64,000 nucleotides of DNA from Paenibacillus glycanilyticus (GTDB lineage Bacteria; Bacillota; Bacilli; Paenibacillales; Paenibacillaceae), in the NCBI RefSeq assembly GCF_023715145.1, contig NZ_JAMBNP010000002.1, forward strand, positions 186,001-250,000, read 5' to 3'. The stretch's first letter is position 1. Every line of letters begins with the position of its first letter. A model generated the notes under the pieces. It was given only the letters and a program-made list of their open reading frames with translations, was not told where the DNA came from and made no database searches. The position numbers and the translations under genes were made by a program. Below, piece after piece: positions 16,144 to 24,476 of the stretch.

Positions 16144-17553
16144 ATGGTTAAACGCAATTGGAAAATGGTACTGCCCGTGGCGGCTATGCTCGTGCTGCCT
16201 CTATCAGCTTGCGCATCGAATCCGAACAACGGGGGAAATGAACCGTCGCCTACTGTTTCGGCTTCCAATACGGAGACTTCCGCAAATGCGGGCGCAGCTT
16301 CCACTGAACCTGCCAAAGAGCCTGTGAAAGTTGTCTGGTGGCATTCCATGAGCGGCGAGCTCGGCACAGCTGCGGACAAGCTGGTCAGCGATTTTAACGC
16401 CTCGCATCCCGATATTAAGGTGGAAGGCGTCTTCCAGGGCACTTATGACGAGAGCTTGAACAAGCTGAAGGCTTCCATGGATTCGAAGTCCGGTCCTTCC
16501 TTGATCCAGGTGTACGAGATTGGTTCCAGATTCATGATCGATTCCGGTGCCGTTACGCCGGTTCAGCAGTTCATTGATGAGGAAAGCTATGACGTGTCCT
16601 CCCTTGAGCCGAATATCCGAAGCTATTATACATTTGAAGGCAAGCAATACTCGATGCCTTTTAATACATCCAATCCAATTCTTTACTATAACAAAGACTT
16701 GTTTGAAAAAGCCGGTCTGGATCCAAACAAGCCGCCAGCGACTTACCAAGAGGTTGCCGATGCAGCCAAGAAGCTTACCGGAAACGGCGTGACAGGGGGC
16801 TCCTTCGCCATCTACGGCTGGTTCATGGAGCAATTGCTCGCTAATCAAGGGAAGGATCTTCTTAATAACGGCAATGGCCGCGACAGCGCGGCAACGGAAT
16901 CGCTTGTCAATCAAGAAGCTGCCGTTAATACGCTGAATTGGTGGAAGGGCATGGTCGACAACAAGTCTGTCCTGAATCTCGGACGCAAGACCGACGATAC
17001 GAAGAAAGCCTTCCTGGCTGGCCAGGTTGCCATGACGCTGGACTCGACGGCTTCGCTTCGCGGCATTGTTGACGGCGCGGCAGGCAAGTTCGAAGTTGGC
17101 ACGGCGTTCCTGCCTAAGCCTGACGCTTCCTCCGAAGGCGGCGTTGTCATCGGCGGCGCAAGCAACTGGATTTTGAACAACAAGCCGGCCGAAGAGCAGA
17201 AGGCAGCTTGGGAATTCATGAAGTACTTGGCGGAACCGGCCGTGCAAGCGGAATGGCATATTAACACCGGTTACTTCCCGATCACAACAAAAGCTTACGA
17301 CGAGCAGATCGTAAAGGATAACCTGGCGAAGTATCCGCAGTTCCAAACGGCTGTAGACCAGCTTCATGCCTCCAAGCCAAGCACGGCAAGCCAAGGCGCT
17401 GTAATGGGCGTGTTCCCAGACGCGCGCCAAACGGTGGAAGGCGCAATCGAAGAAGTCTTCACGGGCAAGAAGGATGCCAAGGCTGCGCTTGATGCTGCGG
17501 CAAAACAAATTACCGAGAAAATCGGCGTCTACAACAAGACAGTAACGAAATAA
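16144..17553 (+). CDS. ugpB: Glycerol-3-phosphate-binding lipoprotein UgpB
   Basis: 469 residues. The lipoprotein signal peptide ends in PLSAC, followed by a Ser/Thr/Ala-rich linker of about 40 residues. The mature part shows UgpB hallmarks that I recall from the E. coli protein: VVWWHSMSGELG, LIQVYEIGSRFM, PFNTSNPILYYNKDLFEKAG, LGRKTDDTKKAF, GGASNWIL, and EWHINTGYFPIT. These make UgpB the firm identification. It captures glycerol-3-phosphate or glycerophosphodiesters outside the membrane. It is the last gene of ugpAEB and is followed by a strong terminator. Confidence 0.92.
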   Translation: MVKRNWKMVLPVAAMLVLPLSACASNPNNGGNEPSPTVSASNTETSANAGAASTEPAKEPVKVVWWHSMSGELGTAADKLVSDFNASHPDIKVEGVFQGTYDESLNKLKASMDSKSGPSLIQVYEIGSRFMIDSGAVTPVQQFIDEESYDVSSLEPNIRSYYTFEGKQYSMPFNTSNPILYYNKDLFEKAGLDPNKPPATYQEVADAAKKLTGNGVTGGSFAIYGWFMEQLLANQGKDLLNNGNGRDSAATESLVNQEAAVNTLNWWKGMVDNKSVLNLGRKTDDTKKAFLAGQVAMTLDSTASLRGIVDGAAGKFEVGTAFLPKPDASSEGGVVIGGASNWILNNKPAEEQKAAWEFMKYLAEPAVQAEWHINTGYFPITTKAYDEQIVKDNLAKYPQFQTAVDQLHASKPSTASQGAVMGVFPDARQTVEGAIEEVFTGKKDAKAALDAAAKQITEKIGVYNKTVTK

Positions 17554-17578
17554 GCAGCGAATGCTTCTGCATGCCGGA

Positions 17579-17617
17579 ACAGCCCTTGGGATCTACGCTC
17601 CCGAGGGCTGTTTTTTT
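17579..17617 (+). terminator. Terminator of the ugpAEB operon
   Basis: ACAGCCCTTGGG and CCCGAGGGCTGT pair with one G-T pair across a 9-base loop, followed by seven T residues. Confidence 0.88.
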
Positions 17618-17724
17618 ATGGAGACATTTAATTTCAGAATTATCTGATAATAATGTTTCATCCGTTCGATAGCTGGTTAAGTAATGACATGATAGCATTT
17701 CAAATTGAAAAGGATGTGGGATCG

Positions 17725-18579
17725 ATGGATAAGCATAAGGTACATGTGAATGGCATCGATATGGTATATGAAGAATGTGGTCAGGAAAACGAGAAAACAA
17801 TTATTTTGATTCACGGTTTTTGCGGATCGTCCCATTATTGGCATAATGTTTGTCCTCTGCTGACCGATCACTACCGTGTAATCATGCCGCAGCTGCGTGG
17901 TCATGGCGAGACATCTGCACCAGACAATGTGTATACGATGGAAGTGATGGCCGATGACATAAATGGATTGGTAGAGAAGCTTGGGATCGATAAAACCGTT
18001 GTATTTGGCCATTCCCTTGGCGGCTACGTCACGCTGGCTTTTGCGGATAGATACCCTGACAAGCTGGCTGGCTTTGGACTTATTCATTCCACCGCACTTC
18101 CGGATACGGAAGAAGTGAAGAGGAAGAGATACCAGGATATCTCCTTTATCCAGAGGGAAGGGATCGAGCCTTACGTGCACGACCTGATTCCGAAGCTGTT
18201 CAAGGAATCCAAGAGGCAAGATTTGCCTGATGAGGTGGAAAAGATTAAAGAGGCCGGGCTCAAAATGTCTGCAAAGGGAGCTATTCATACGCTTGAAGGC
18301 ATGATGATGAGGCCGGATCGCAGCGCCATGCTGCATGAAGCAAGTTACCCGATTCTGCTGGTAGCAGGTGCGGATGACGAAGTGGTGTCTCCGGACGATA
18401 CGTTCTCGGTCAATGAGAAGGAGACGCCAAAGTCGACTTACGAGTACCCGCATATCCAGGAGAATACCTTCGAAGGCGTGGCTCATATGAGTCTGGTCGA
18501 GGCGCCGGAGCAGCTGGCCAGGGTTATTGCGAACTACCTGAGAACCCTTGGCGAGAAGGAGCCCGTGAGGGCGTTGTAA
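17725..18579 (+). CDS. Alpha/beta-fold hydrolase
   Basis: About 284 residues. The oxyanion region is LIHGFCGSSHYW, the nucleophile elbow GHSLGG carries the catalytic Ser, and the C-terminal EGVAHMSLVEAPEQ supplies the catalytic His. A complete triad makes it a probable active esterase or related hydrolase of the BioH/MenH-like class. The ATG at 17725 is chosen (MDKHKVHVNG), with an AAAAGG site upstream; the open frame extends 24 codons further without a site. It is monocistronic, with strong terminators on both sides. The substrate is unknown. Confidence 0.85.
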   Translation: MDKHKVHVNGIDMVYEECGQENEKTIILIHGFCGSSHYWHNVCPLLTDHYRVIMPQLRGHGETSAPDNVYTMEVMADDINGLVEKLGIDKTVVFGHSLGGYVTLAFADRYPDKLAGFGLIHSTALPDTEEVKRKRYQDISFIQREGIEPYVHDLIPKLFKESKRQDLPDEVEKIKEAGLKMSAKGAIHTLEGMMMRPDRSAMLHEASYPILLVAGADDEVVSPDDTFSVNEKETPKSTYEYPHIQENTFEGVAHMSLVEAPEQLARVIANYLRTLGEKEPVRAL

Positions 18580-18612
18580 GCTGATGAATGAACAGAATAT
18601 AAGTTAGTCGGC

Positions 18613-18650
18613 AATGCCCGAATGGAAAATTCCATTCGGGCATTTTTTTT
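18613..18650 (+). terminator. Terminator after the hydrolase gene
   Basis: ATGCCCGAATGGAA and TTCCATTCGGGCAT form a 14-bp perfect stem with a 2-base centre, followed by eight T residues. Confidence 0.9.
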
Positions 18651-18719
18651 ATGAAGTGGATGCAATTTCTCTGCCCTGACAGTATGATTAAATCGATAGC
18701 AGGAAAAGTAGGTGAAGAG

Positions 18720-18947
18720 ATGACCGAAGAAACCGCAGCCCATTGTCCAATCTGCAAGGGAGATAATAAATGCGGCAATCTGGCGGGAATTCCGGCCGGA
18801 GAATGCTGGTGCAGCAAAGAAACCTTTCCTCGGGCAGTCTTTGAGCGCATACCGCCTGAATCATTAGGAAAGGCCTGCGTATGCCAATCCTGTCTGGAGA
18901 GGCTGAAGAGGGAAGCAAATGAAGAGTCCGGGGGAATGAGAGCATGA
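18720..18947 (+). CDS. Cysteine-rich CWC-family protein
   Basis: About 75 residues with eight cysteines arranged as CPIC, KC, CWC and CVCQSC, plus the GDNKCG and AGECWCSKETFP segments that give this family its name. The pattern suggests a small metal-binding (probably zinc) protein of unknown function. The ATG at 18720 follows GTAGGTGAAGAG; the upstream in-frame start lacks a site and would lie in the terminator. It overlaps yojF by 4 bases (ATGA), so it forms an operon with yojF and bshB2, linking it to low-molecular-weight thiol metabolism. Confidence 0.8.
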   Translation: MTEETAAHCPICKGDNKCGNLAGIPAGECWCSKETFPRAVFERIPPESLGKACVCQSCLERLKREANEESGGMRA

Positions 18948-19255
18948 ATCCGATAGACCGATCCGAGGTAGAAGATTTATTGCGGATTTATATAGGTGAA
19001 GAGATTTACATACATAGCGAAGCAACCTCCTATGTGTTCGTGCGCAATTTCAGAGTGAAGCTGATGCAGGCTTTTGTCGCAGGGGAAGGTCCGTTTCGGA
19101 TTGCCTTCCGGTTTGATCAGATTGGCTGGCTTCGCATGGAAGCACTCACGCATGTCGAAGAGGACCGCGTGGGGCGCTTATTGCTTGCCGGATATGATGA
19201 TAGAGGACGGATGAACGTAGCGCTTCATCTTGGAAAGGAGCCGTTCCCAGAATGA
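18944..19255 (+). CDS. yojF: YojF family protein (DUF1806), partner of BshB2
   Basis: 103 residues. The opening MNPIDRSEVEDLLRIYIGEEIYIHSEATS and the order immediately upstream of bshB2 match the yojF-yojG arrangement known from Bacillus subtilis. The function is unknown. It overlaps the CWC gene by 4 bases and bshB2 by 4 bases, so the three proteins are made together. The start follows GGGGGAATGAG. Confidence 0.75.
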   Translation: MNPIDRSEVEDLLRIYIGEEIYIHSEATSYVFVRNFRVKLMQAFVAGEGPFRIAFRFDQIGWLRMEALTHVEEDRVGRLLLAGYDDRGRMNVALHLGKEPFPE

Positions 19256-19950
19256 GTACAGAACCTAGGAAACTACTTGCGGTGTTTGCCCATCCCGACG
19301 ATGAGTCCTTCATTTGCGGCGGGACGTTAGCCAAATACGCGTCCAGCGGCGTTGAGATTACCCTCGTCAGCGCAACAAGGGGCGAGATGGGGCGAAGAAT
19401 GGGGAATCCTCCCTATCTCAACCGTGAAACAATGGCGGAAGCGCGTGAGCTGGAGCTGCGCGAAGCTTGCAAGTGCCTCGGAATTTCCCAGCTTCATTTT
19501 TTCGATATCCGCGATAAAACAGTGGAGTTTGCCGACCCGGATCAGTTGGCTGACCGCATCGCCGGCTTGATCAAAGAGGTAGATCCCGATGTTATTCTCA
19601 CCTTCCATGAGCAGTGGGGCGGACATCCGGATCATTGCGCCATCGGCAAGTCGACGGTCGAGGCGTTAGAACGCACGGGAATGAAGAAGGCCTTGTATTA
19701 CATATCATTTGGAGATTCGCTCGCTTACCCGGAATCCTTTGGTTACACAAGAGAAGATATCTCTCAAATTAACGTAAGCAAGTTTAAAAAAGCCAAGCTT
19801 GCCGCGTTCCGCGCACATCGCTGCCAGACGGAGATTGATGAATGGGTATGGCTGCCGGATAAGCAGGCGATGAACCGCTTCGGGGATTATGAGTATTTTA
19901 TAAAAGGAAACGAAGAGGCGCTTCGAAGAGATCGTAATGATCTGTTCTAG
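19252..19950 (+). CDS. bshB2: Bacillithiol biosynthesis deacetylase BshB2
   Basis: 232 residues of the PIG-L/LmbE metal-dependent deacetylase family. The zinc motif is HPDDESFICGG near residue 14; further family motifs are ATRGEMGRRMGNP, FFDIRDK, and HEQWGGHPDHCAIG with the second histidine pair. BshB enzymes remove the acetyl group from GlcNAc-malate to give GlcN-malate, the second step of bacillithiol synthesis. The pairing with yojF supports BshB2 rather than BshB1. The start overlaps the yojF stop and follows AAAGGAG. Confidence 0.85.
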   Translation: MSTEPRKLLAVFAHPDDESFICGGTLAKYASSGVEITLVSATRGEMGRRMGNPPYLNRETMAEARELELREACKCLGISQLHFFDIRDKTVEFADPDQLADRIAGLIKEVDPDVILTFHEQWGGHPDHCAIGKSTVEALERTGMKKALYYISFGDSLAYPESFGYTREDISQINVSKFKKAKLAAFRAHRCQTEIDEWVWLPDKQAMNRFGDYEYFIKGNEEALRRDRNDLF

Positions 19951-19965
19951 CACCCCCTGAACATG

Positions 19966-21126
19966 CTATGGCTGGAATTCGCCTAAGGCTTCCGCAGCGA
20001 GATTGTTTATGACGGCATTGTCCATAGGCGGGTTATGCAGTCCTGCCCGGACATCCCGGTAATAGCGCTCGAGCGGAAGCGCCCGGGATAAGCTGGTTCC
20101 GCCAACGATTCGCATCGCAAGATCTACGATTTTGATGGCATTATTCGTCACGACATATTTGGCAAGACCAAGGTCCGCTTTCAGAGCGGGCCTGTTCTCT
20201 GTCTCCCGGTCCCAGCGGTCCGCAATGGCATACAGCATCGCATGCGATGTCCGCAGCGCAATTTCTATTTCCCCAATGGAATGCTGGACGGAAGGAATGG
20301 CGGCGATTGGCTTATCCATCGTATTTGGTTTGTACGAGCTGGCAAAGGAAAGAGCAAAGTCCCTTGCCGCCTGCGCAATCCCCAAATAAACAGCCGGAAT
20401 ATGAAGCATCCAGCCGGCGCCGTCATCCGAGCCTTTGCCTATAAGCCGGTTGGCAGTCGGGACAAAAGCCTGATCAAGGACAACATCATGGCTGCCTGTC
20501 GCACGCATGCCAAGCGTGTCCCAAGTCTCGATCAAGGAGACTTGCTCCCCCCGTTCGACGAGAAAATCTCCCGCGCAGTCTTCATCAGGAATATAGGCGG
20601 TGACTACAAACCGGTCAAGAATCGGCGACAGCGTGCTGAAGGTTTTGCGGCCGGTAATCAGCCACCCGCCTTCAATGGCTGTTGCCGTCGTCTCGGGCCT
20701 GCCTCCCCGGCTTGGGCTGCCGGAAGCTGCCTCGCTGGCGAAGGTATTTATCATCGCGCCGTCTCTGACGATAGCTTCGCATAATCTCGCAAAAACCGGC
20801 TCCGGCCATTTCCGGGTGGTCCGAAGATGAAGAATTTGACCGATATGCCAGCCAACCGCCAGAGCCGTTGAGCCGTCGCCATAAGCAAGACGCTCTTGCA
20901 GCATGACGAGCTCATACAGGGAGATTTCATCCCCGCCGTAAGCCCGAGGCACCGTAAGCTTCAAATACCCTGCCTCCCGCAAATCCGCGAAGTTATCAAA
21001 AGGAAAGGAGCCTTCCCGGTCATGCCGGGAAGCTCTTTCCGCAAAGCTTGCCGCCAGTTGCTCCGCTTGTGCCACAAGGGCTTTCTCTTTCTCGTTCCGA
21101 ATATATTGATCGATCCATCTTGCCAT
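19966..21126 (-). CDS. Acyl-CoA dehydrogenase family flavoprotein
   Basis: 386 residues. The fold is that of acyl-CoA dehydrogenases: an N-terminal helical domain with a YGGDEISLYELVMLQERLAYGDGSTAL segment, a middle beta domain with GWLITGRKTFSTLSP and DTLGMRATGSHDVVLD, and a C-terminal helical domain. The middle segment resembles the branch that includes flavin-dependent monooxygenases such as DszC/SfnB as well as true dehydrogenases. No clear catalytic Glu could be assigned by eye, so the reaction stays open. It stands alone between two convergent or same-strand genes, without electron-transfer flavoprotein genes. Confidence 0.8.
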   Translation of the reverse strand: MARWIDQYIRNEKEKALVAQAEQLAASFAERASRHDREGSFPFDNFADLREAGYLKLTVPRAYGGDEISLYELVMLQERLAYGDGSTALAVGWHIGQILHLRTTRKWPEPVFARLCEAIVRDGAMINTFASEAASGSPSRGGRPETTATAIEGGWLITGRKTFSTLSPILDRFVVTAYIPDEDCAGDFLVERGEQVSLIETWDTLGMRATGSHDVVLDQAFVPTANRLIGKGSDDGAGWMLHIPAVYLGIAQAARDFALSFASSYKPNTMDKPIAAIPSVQHSIGEIEIALRTSHAMLYAIADRWDRETENRPALKADLGLAKYVVTNNAIKIVDLAMRIVGGTSLSRALPLERYYRDVRAGLHNPPMDNAVINNLAAEALGEFQP

Positions 21127-21183
21127 CCGTTGTCCACTCCTCTCTCTCTTATTATAGCAATTAGCTAGAGGAAACAGGAAGCG

Positions 21184-22941
21184 TCAGGCATCGACTCGGA
21201 TATGGCTGTTTGAAGCAAACCGGAATAGCCCTTTATCCGTTAATTTAAGCTCGGGTATGACCGGCAAGGCAAGGAAGGACAGGGTCAGAAATGGATTGAA
21301 GGTATCCGGAGCCCCAATCTCGCGAAGGGCTGCATACAGATTTTGCATCTCCGAATACACCTCCTCATAGCTCTGTTCGGATAGCAGTCCGCCAACGGGC
21401 AGGGACAAGGAAGCCAGGACTTGCCCATCCAAAGCAACGGCCAAGCCGCCGTTCATGGCAACAATATGCTCGATCGCGGTCCGCATATCCTCATCAGTGA
21501 CGCCAGCACAAATGATATTATGCGAGTCATGGGCAACCGACGATACGATAGCTCCTTTGCGGAAGCCGAATCCTTTTACAATCGCAAGTCCGACATGGCC
21601 GGTCCCGTGATGCCTCTCAACGACCGCCAGCTTAAGCTGGTCTTGTTCAACCGAGGCGATAAACCTCTTTTCTTGATCCCTGCTTACTTCCTCCTGAAGA
21701 TGACGGGTCACCAGCGAGTTCGGAATAATTCCGATGACATGGCAGCTGCCGGATTGAAGCGGAAGATGCAAGGAATCCGGCTGCAGAGGCTTCATTCCGT
21801 CACGGATAACGGCAGCAAGCGGATTGTTTGCGATAGCTGGGGAGGCCGCTTCAGGAAAAACCGCTTCATTAAGCTTACTATCTTTGAATACACAAACACC
21901 GTCCTTATAGACTTGCCGGATGGACAACTTATCCAGATCGTCAAGGATGAGCAGATCGGCTTTATAGCCTGGAGCAATTGCGCCTTGATGACGAAGGCCA
22001 AAGCATTCGGCCGCGTTTAAGGTTGCCATCCGCACGGCGGTAATGGGATCAAGTCCCTTGCTTACGGCCAGACGGATGCTGTAATCGACACTGCCTTCCT
22101 CCAGCAGATCATCGATTAATTTATCATCGGTTACAAACAGGCATCTTCGGCTGTTCTGTGGCGTAACGGCAGGGAGGAGAGCCTCCAGATCCTTGGCCAC
22201 CGTCCCTTGGCGGATCATCAGGTACATGCCAAGCTCAAGGCGCTGCCGGGCTTCTTCCGCGCTTACGGCCTCGTGGTCCGTGCGAATGCCTGCGGCCATG
22301 TAGAGGTTTAATTGCTCGCGGGAAATGCCGGCAGCATGACCGTCCATATGCGCGGCATGATCATTGGCATCGGCCAATTTGCTAATCATGCCGGGACTTC
22401 CCGACGCTAGAGCGGGAAAGTCCATCACTTCGGCTAAGCCAAGCACCTTGGGATGCTCGTAGAATGGGCGGAGCTCCTCTGCTCCCAGCGCAGCCCCGCT
22501 TGTCTCGAAAGGAGTGGACGGCACGCAGGACGGCAGATTGACATAAATGTCGAGGGGAAGTCCCTCGGAATGGTCAAGCATGTACTGAATTCCCTCGCTG
22601 CCCATAACATTGGCCATCTCATGGGGATCGGTCACAACGGCGGTAACCCCATGCTGCAGGACTACCTTAGCGAACTCCCGCGGCGTAAGCATCGAGCTCT
22701 CAATATGTACATGACCGTCAATCAAGCCGGGAATAATCCATTGACCTGCCGCATCTATCACGGCCGCACCTTCGGCGTATTCGCCGATCCCCGCAATCCA
22801 GCCGTCCACGATGGCAATATCTCCGGATTGAATGCTGCCTGTAAAGACATTAACGATCTTCCCGTTTCGTATAATGAGATCCGCCGCCGCGCGTTTGGCT
22901 GCTACTTCGATTCGTCTGGATAACCGCTCTTTTGTATTCAT
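21184..22941 (-). CDS. ade: Adenine deaminase
   Basis: About 585 residues. It is an amidohydrolase with N-terminal DLIIRNGKIVNVFTG and the metal motif GLIDGHVHIESSM. The family-specific sequences VTDPHEMANV, LFVTDDKL and VAHDSHNIICAGV, and the C-terminal domain ending FASNSHIRVDA, identify adenine deaminase, which converts adenine to hypoxanthine and ammonia. The ATG at 22941 follows AAAAGGAG; an in-frame start 69 bases upstream would lie inside the riboswitch terminator. Expression should be governed by the adenine-type riboswitch directly upstream. Confidence 0.93.
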   Translation of the reverse strand: MNTKERLSRRIEVAAKRAAADLIIRNGKIVNVFTGSIQSGDIAIVDGWIAGIGEYAEGAAVIDAAGQWIIPGLIDGHVHIESSMLTPREFAKVVLQHGVTAVVTDPHEMANVMGSEGIQYMLDHSEGLPLDIYVNLPSCVPSTPFETSGAALGAEELRPFYEHPKVLGLAEVMDFPALASGSPGMISKLADANDHAAHMDGHAAGISREQLNLYMAAGIRTDHEAVSAEEARQRLELGMYLMIRQGTVAKDLEALLPAVTPQNSRRCLFVTDDKLIDDLLEEGSVDYSIRLAVSKGLDPITAVRMATLNAAECFGLRHQGAIAPGYKADLLILDDLDKLSIRQVYKDGVCVFKDSKLNEAVFPEAASPAIANNPLAAVIRDGMKPLQPDSLHLPLQSGSCHVIGIIPNSLVTRHLQEEVSRDQEKRFIASVEQDQLKLAVVERHHGTGHVGLAIVKGFGFRKGAIVSSVAHDSHNIICAGVTDEDMRTAIEHIVAMNGGLAVALDGQVLASLSLPVGGLLSEQSYEEVYSEMQNLYAALREIGAPDTFNPFLTLSFLALPVIPELKLTDKGLFRFASNSHIRVDA

Positions 22942-22971
22942 GGTTCTATCTTCTCCTTTTTGTAATGAAAT

Positions 22972-23028
22972 AAAAAAACTCCCGACTACCATCGATGCTG
23001 AAAGAAGCATGCTGGTAATCGGGAGTTT
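22972..23028 (-). terminator. Riboswitch-controlled terminator in the ade leader
   Basis: On the minus strand, AAACTCCCGA-T-TACC pairs with GGTA-G-TCGGGAGTTT across a 23-base loop, followed by a T run. The 5' arm contains the 3' strands of aptamer helices P3 and P1, so aptamer and terminator exclude each other. Confidence 0.8.
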
Positions 23029-23076
23029 ACGGTTCCCGGTAGAAACCCCCGGCCCGTATTGCCGAGGTTATACGCA
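23010..23076 (-). promoter_or_regulatory. Purine riboswitch aptamer, adenine type (U74)
   Basis: The minus-strand transcript contains the class hallmarks in order. TATAA in J1/2 is followed by P2 (CCTCGGC with GCCGGGG) closing the loop AATACGG. J2/3 reads GTTTCTACC, and P3 (CGGGA with TCCCG) closes the loop ACCGTAAAC. The base after GA in J3/1 is T (plus-strand A at 23018). In known structures this position is C in guanine sensors and U in adenine sensors. P1 is short and carries a 2-base bulge (TGCGTA with TAC-CA-GCA). Overlap with the terminator predicts that adenine turns ade on. Confidence 0.88.
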
Positions 23077-23088
23077 ATATTAGTATCT

Positions 23089-23117
23089 ATTGTAGGGGAT
23101 GAATAACGAAAATTCAA
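23089..23117 (-). promoter_or_regulatory. Sigma-A promoter of the ade riboswitch leader
   Basis: On the minus strand, TTGAAT (23112-23117) and TACAAT (23089-23094) are separated by exactly 17 bp. Transcription would start a few bases before the aptamer. Confidence 0.65.
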
Positions 23118-23121
23118 AGCA

Positions 23122-23535
23122 TTATTTTTCTAATGCCGCGTGATCTATCCGTTCATCCATCTTGTGCATCAATTCCGGATCCTCGTACCAATCAAGCTTC
23201 TTATCAATCTGCTTGAGGTTTTTGTTCAAATCCTCGATCTGCTTCAGCACTTCCATTCTGTGATCGGCAAGCATCTTTTTACGCACGTCAACCGTGGCGG
23301 TTCCCTGCTTGCACCAATCGCTGTACTGCTTGATCTCCTTGATAGGCATCCCCGTTTCTTTCAGACAACAGATGAGGGAGACCCATTCCAGGTCCATCTC
23401 CGTAAAGATCCGGATGCCGGATTTATTGCGGGAGACAAAAGGGAGCAGGCCTTCTTTATCGTAATAACGGAGCGTGTGGGCAGACAATCCAAACTTGGTT
23501 GCAACCTCGTTAATCGTATAGTTCATTTTTTTCAC
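23122..23535 (-). CDS. MerR-family transcriptional regulator
   Basis: 137 residues. The N-terminal winged helix is MNYTINEVATKFGLSAHTLRYYDKEGLLPF, a standard MerR start, followed by IRIFTEMDLEWVSLICCLKETGMPIKEIKQY and a C-terminal coiled coil. The effector domain is short and has no cysteine pair, so it is of the AdhR/YraB-like small-molecule or aldehyde-responsive type rather than a metal sensor. It is divergent from an SDR whose promoter has a 19-bp spacer, the hallmark of MerR control, and that gene is the probable target. Confidence 0.88.
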   Translation of the reverse strand: MKKMNYTINEVATKFGLSAHTLRYYDKEGLLPFVSRNKSGIRIFTEMDLEWVSLICCLKETGMPIKEIKQYSDWCKQGTATVDVRKKMLADHRMEVLKQIEDLNKNLKQIDKKLDWYEDPELMHKMDERIDHAALEK

Positions 23536-23544
23536 CCTTATGGC

Positions 23545-23575
23545 TTGACTTAGAGTTAACTCGAAGGAGTAACCT
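23545..23575 (+). promoter_or_regulatory. MerR-type promoter of the SDR gene with 19-bp spacer
   Basis: TTGACT (23545-23550) and TAACCT (23570-23575) are separated by 19 bp. The spacer contains the dyad GAGTTAACTC (23553-23562). MerR proteins activate such over-long promoters by twisting the DNA. The regulator gene is divergent from this site. Confidence 0.65.
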
Positions 23576-23640
23576 CACTTTAGAACATTTGGCTGACATA
23601 ATCAAGTGTTCAACTCTAGGGAGAAAAGGGGAAATGAACA

Positions 23641-24405
23641 ATGGAAACAGCTCATAAAATCGCGCTGGTCACAGGAGGAAGCCGCGGCCTGGGACGCAAC
23701 TCGGCCATTGCTTTATCGAAGAAAGGAATCGACGTGATCGTGACTTATCTGTCCCGCAAGGACGAAGCGGAAGAGGTCGTGAAGGAGATTGAGGCGAGCG
23801 GCCGCAAAGCGGCTGCGCTGCAGCTCGATGCCGGCAAGGTCTCTTCCTTTGACAGCTTTGCCGCACGACTGAGTGACACGCTGATGGAAAAGTGGGGCCG
23901 CGATCAATTCGACTTCCTGATCAATAATGCGGGCTTCGGCGTTCATGCAGGCTTTGATCAGACAACGGAAGAGCAGTTTGACAGTCTGGTGAGCGTTCAC
24001 TTTAAAGGCGTGTATTTCTTGACTCAGAAGCTGCTTTCCCGGATCGCGGATCACGGCGGAGTAATTAATATTTCAACGGGACTGGCAAGATTTGTAGTTG
24101 AGGGATACAGCGCTTATGCCGCAATGAAAGGCGCGATTGAAGTGCTGACCAAATATATGGCGAAGGAATTGGGCAGTCGAGGTATTCGGGTCAATGCGGT
24201 TGCGCCGGGCGCAACGGCGACGGATTTCGGAGGCGGTCTGGTAAGAGATAATCAAGGAATGCGGGAGCAGCTTGGCTCGGTGACTGCATTAGGCCGCGTG
24301 GGAGAAGCCGATGATATCGGCGGTGTTGTAGCTGCTTTATGCACGCCGGAGCTCAGCTGGGTGAATGCGCAGCGCATTGAGGTGTCCGGCGGAATGCTGC
24401 TGTAA
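23641..24405 (+). CDS. Short-chain dehydrogenase/reductase
   Basis: 254 residues. The cofactor motif TGGSRGLGRNSA and a basic YLSRKDE segment at the end of beta-2 suggest NADP(H). NNAG and the catalytic YSAYAAMKG (Tyr and Lys four apart) are complete, and NAVAPGATATDF follows. An AAAAGGGGAA site precedes the ATG. The gene is under a MerR-type promoter and divergent from the regulator, so it may be induced by a toxic aldehyde or electrophile. The substrate is unknown. A strong hairpin follows. Confidence 0.88.
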   Translation: METAHKIALVTGGSRGLGRNSAIALSKKGIDVIVTYLSRKDEAEEVVKEIEASGRKAAALQLDAGKVSSFDSFAARLSDTLMEKWGRDQFDFLINNAGFGVHAGFDQTTEEQFDSLVSVHFKGVYFLTQKLLSRIADHGGVINISTGLARFVVEGYSAYAAMKGAIEVLTKYMAKELGSRGIRVNAVAPGATATDFGGGLVRDNQGMREQLGSVTALGRVGEADDIGGVVAALCTPELSWVNAQRIEVSGGMLL

Positions 24406-24441
24406 GAATGGAATAGCATAATTCTCATCTTTGGACTTATT

Positions 24442-24475
24442 GCTGGAGCCGGCTCGCAAGCCGGCTCCAGCTTCG
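24442..24475. terminator. Bidirectional terminator between the SDR and gpmA
   Basis: GCTGGAGCCGGCT and AGCCGGCTCCAGC form a perfect 13-bp stem with a CGCA loop between two convergent genes. Confidence 0.75.
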
Positions 24476-24476
24476 T

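Noticed and set aside
16204..17508. Long minus-strand open frame opposite ugpB
   Set aside because: Shadow of a well-supported UgpB gene; no ribosome site, signal or family motif.
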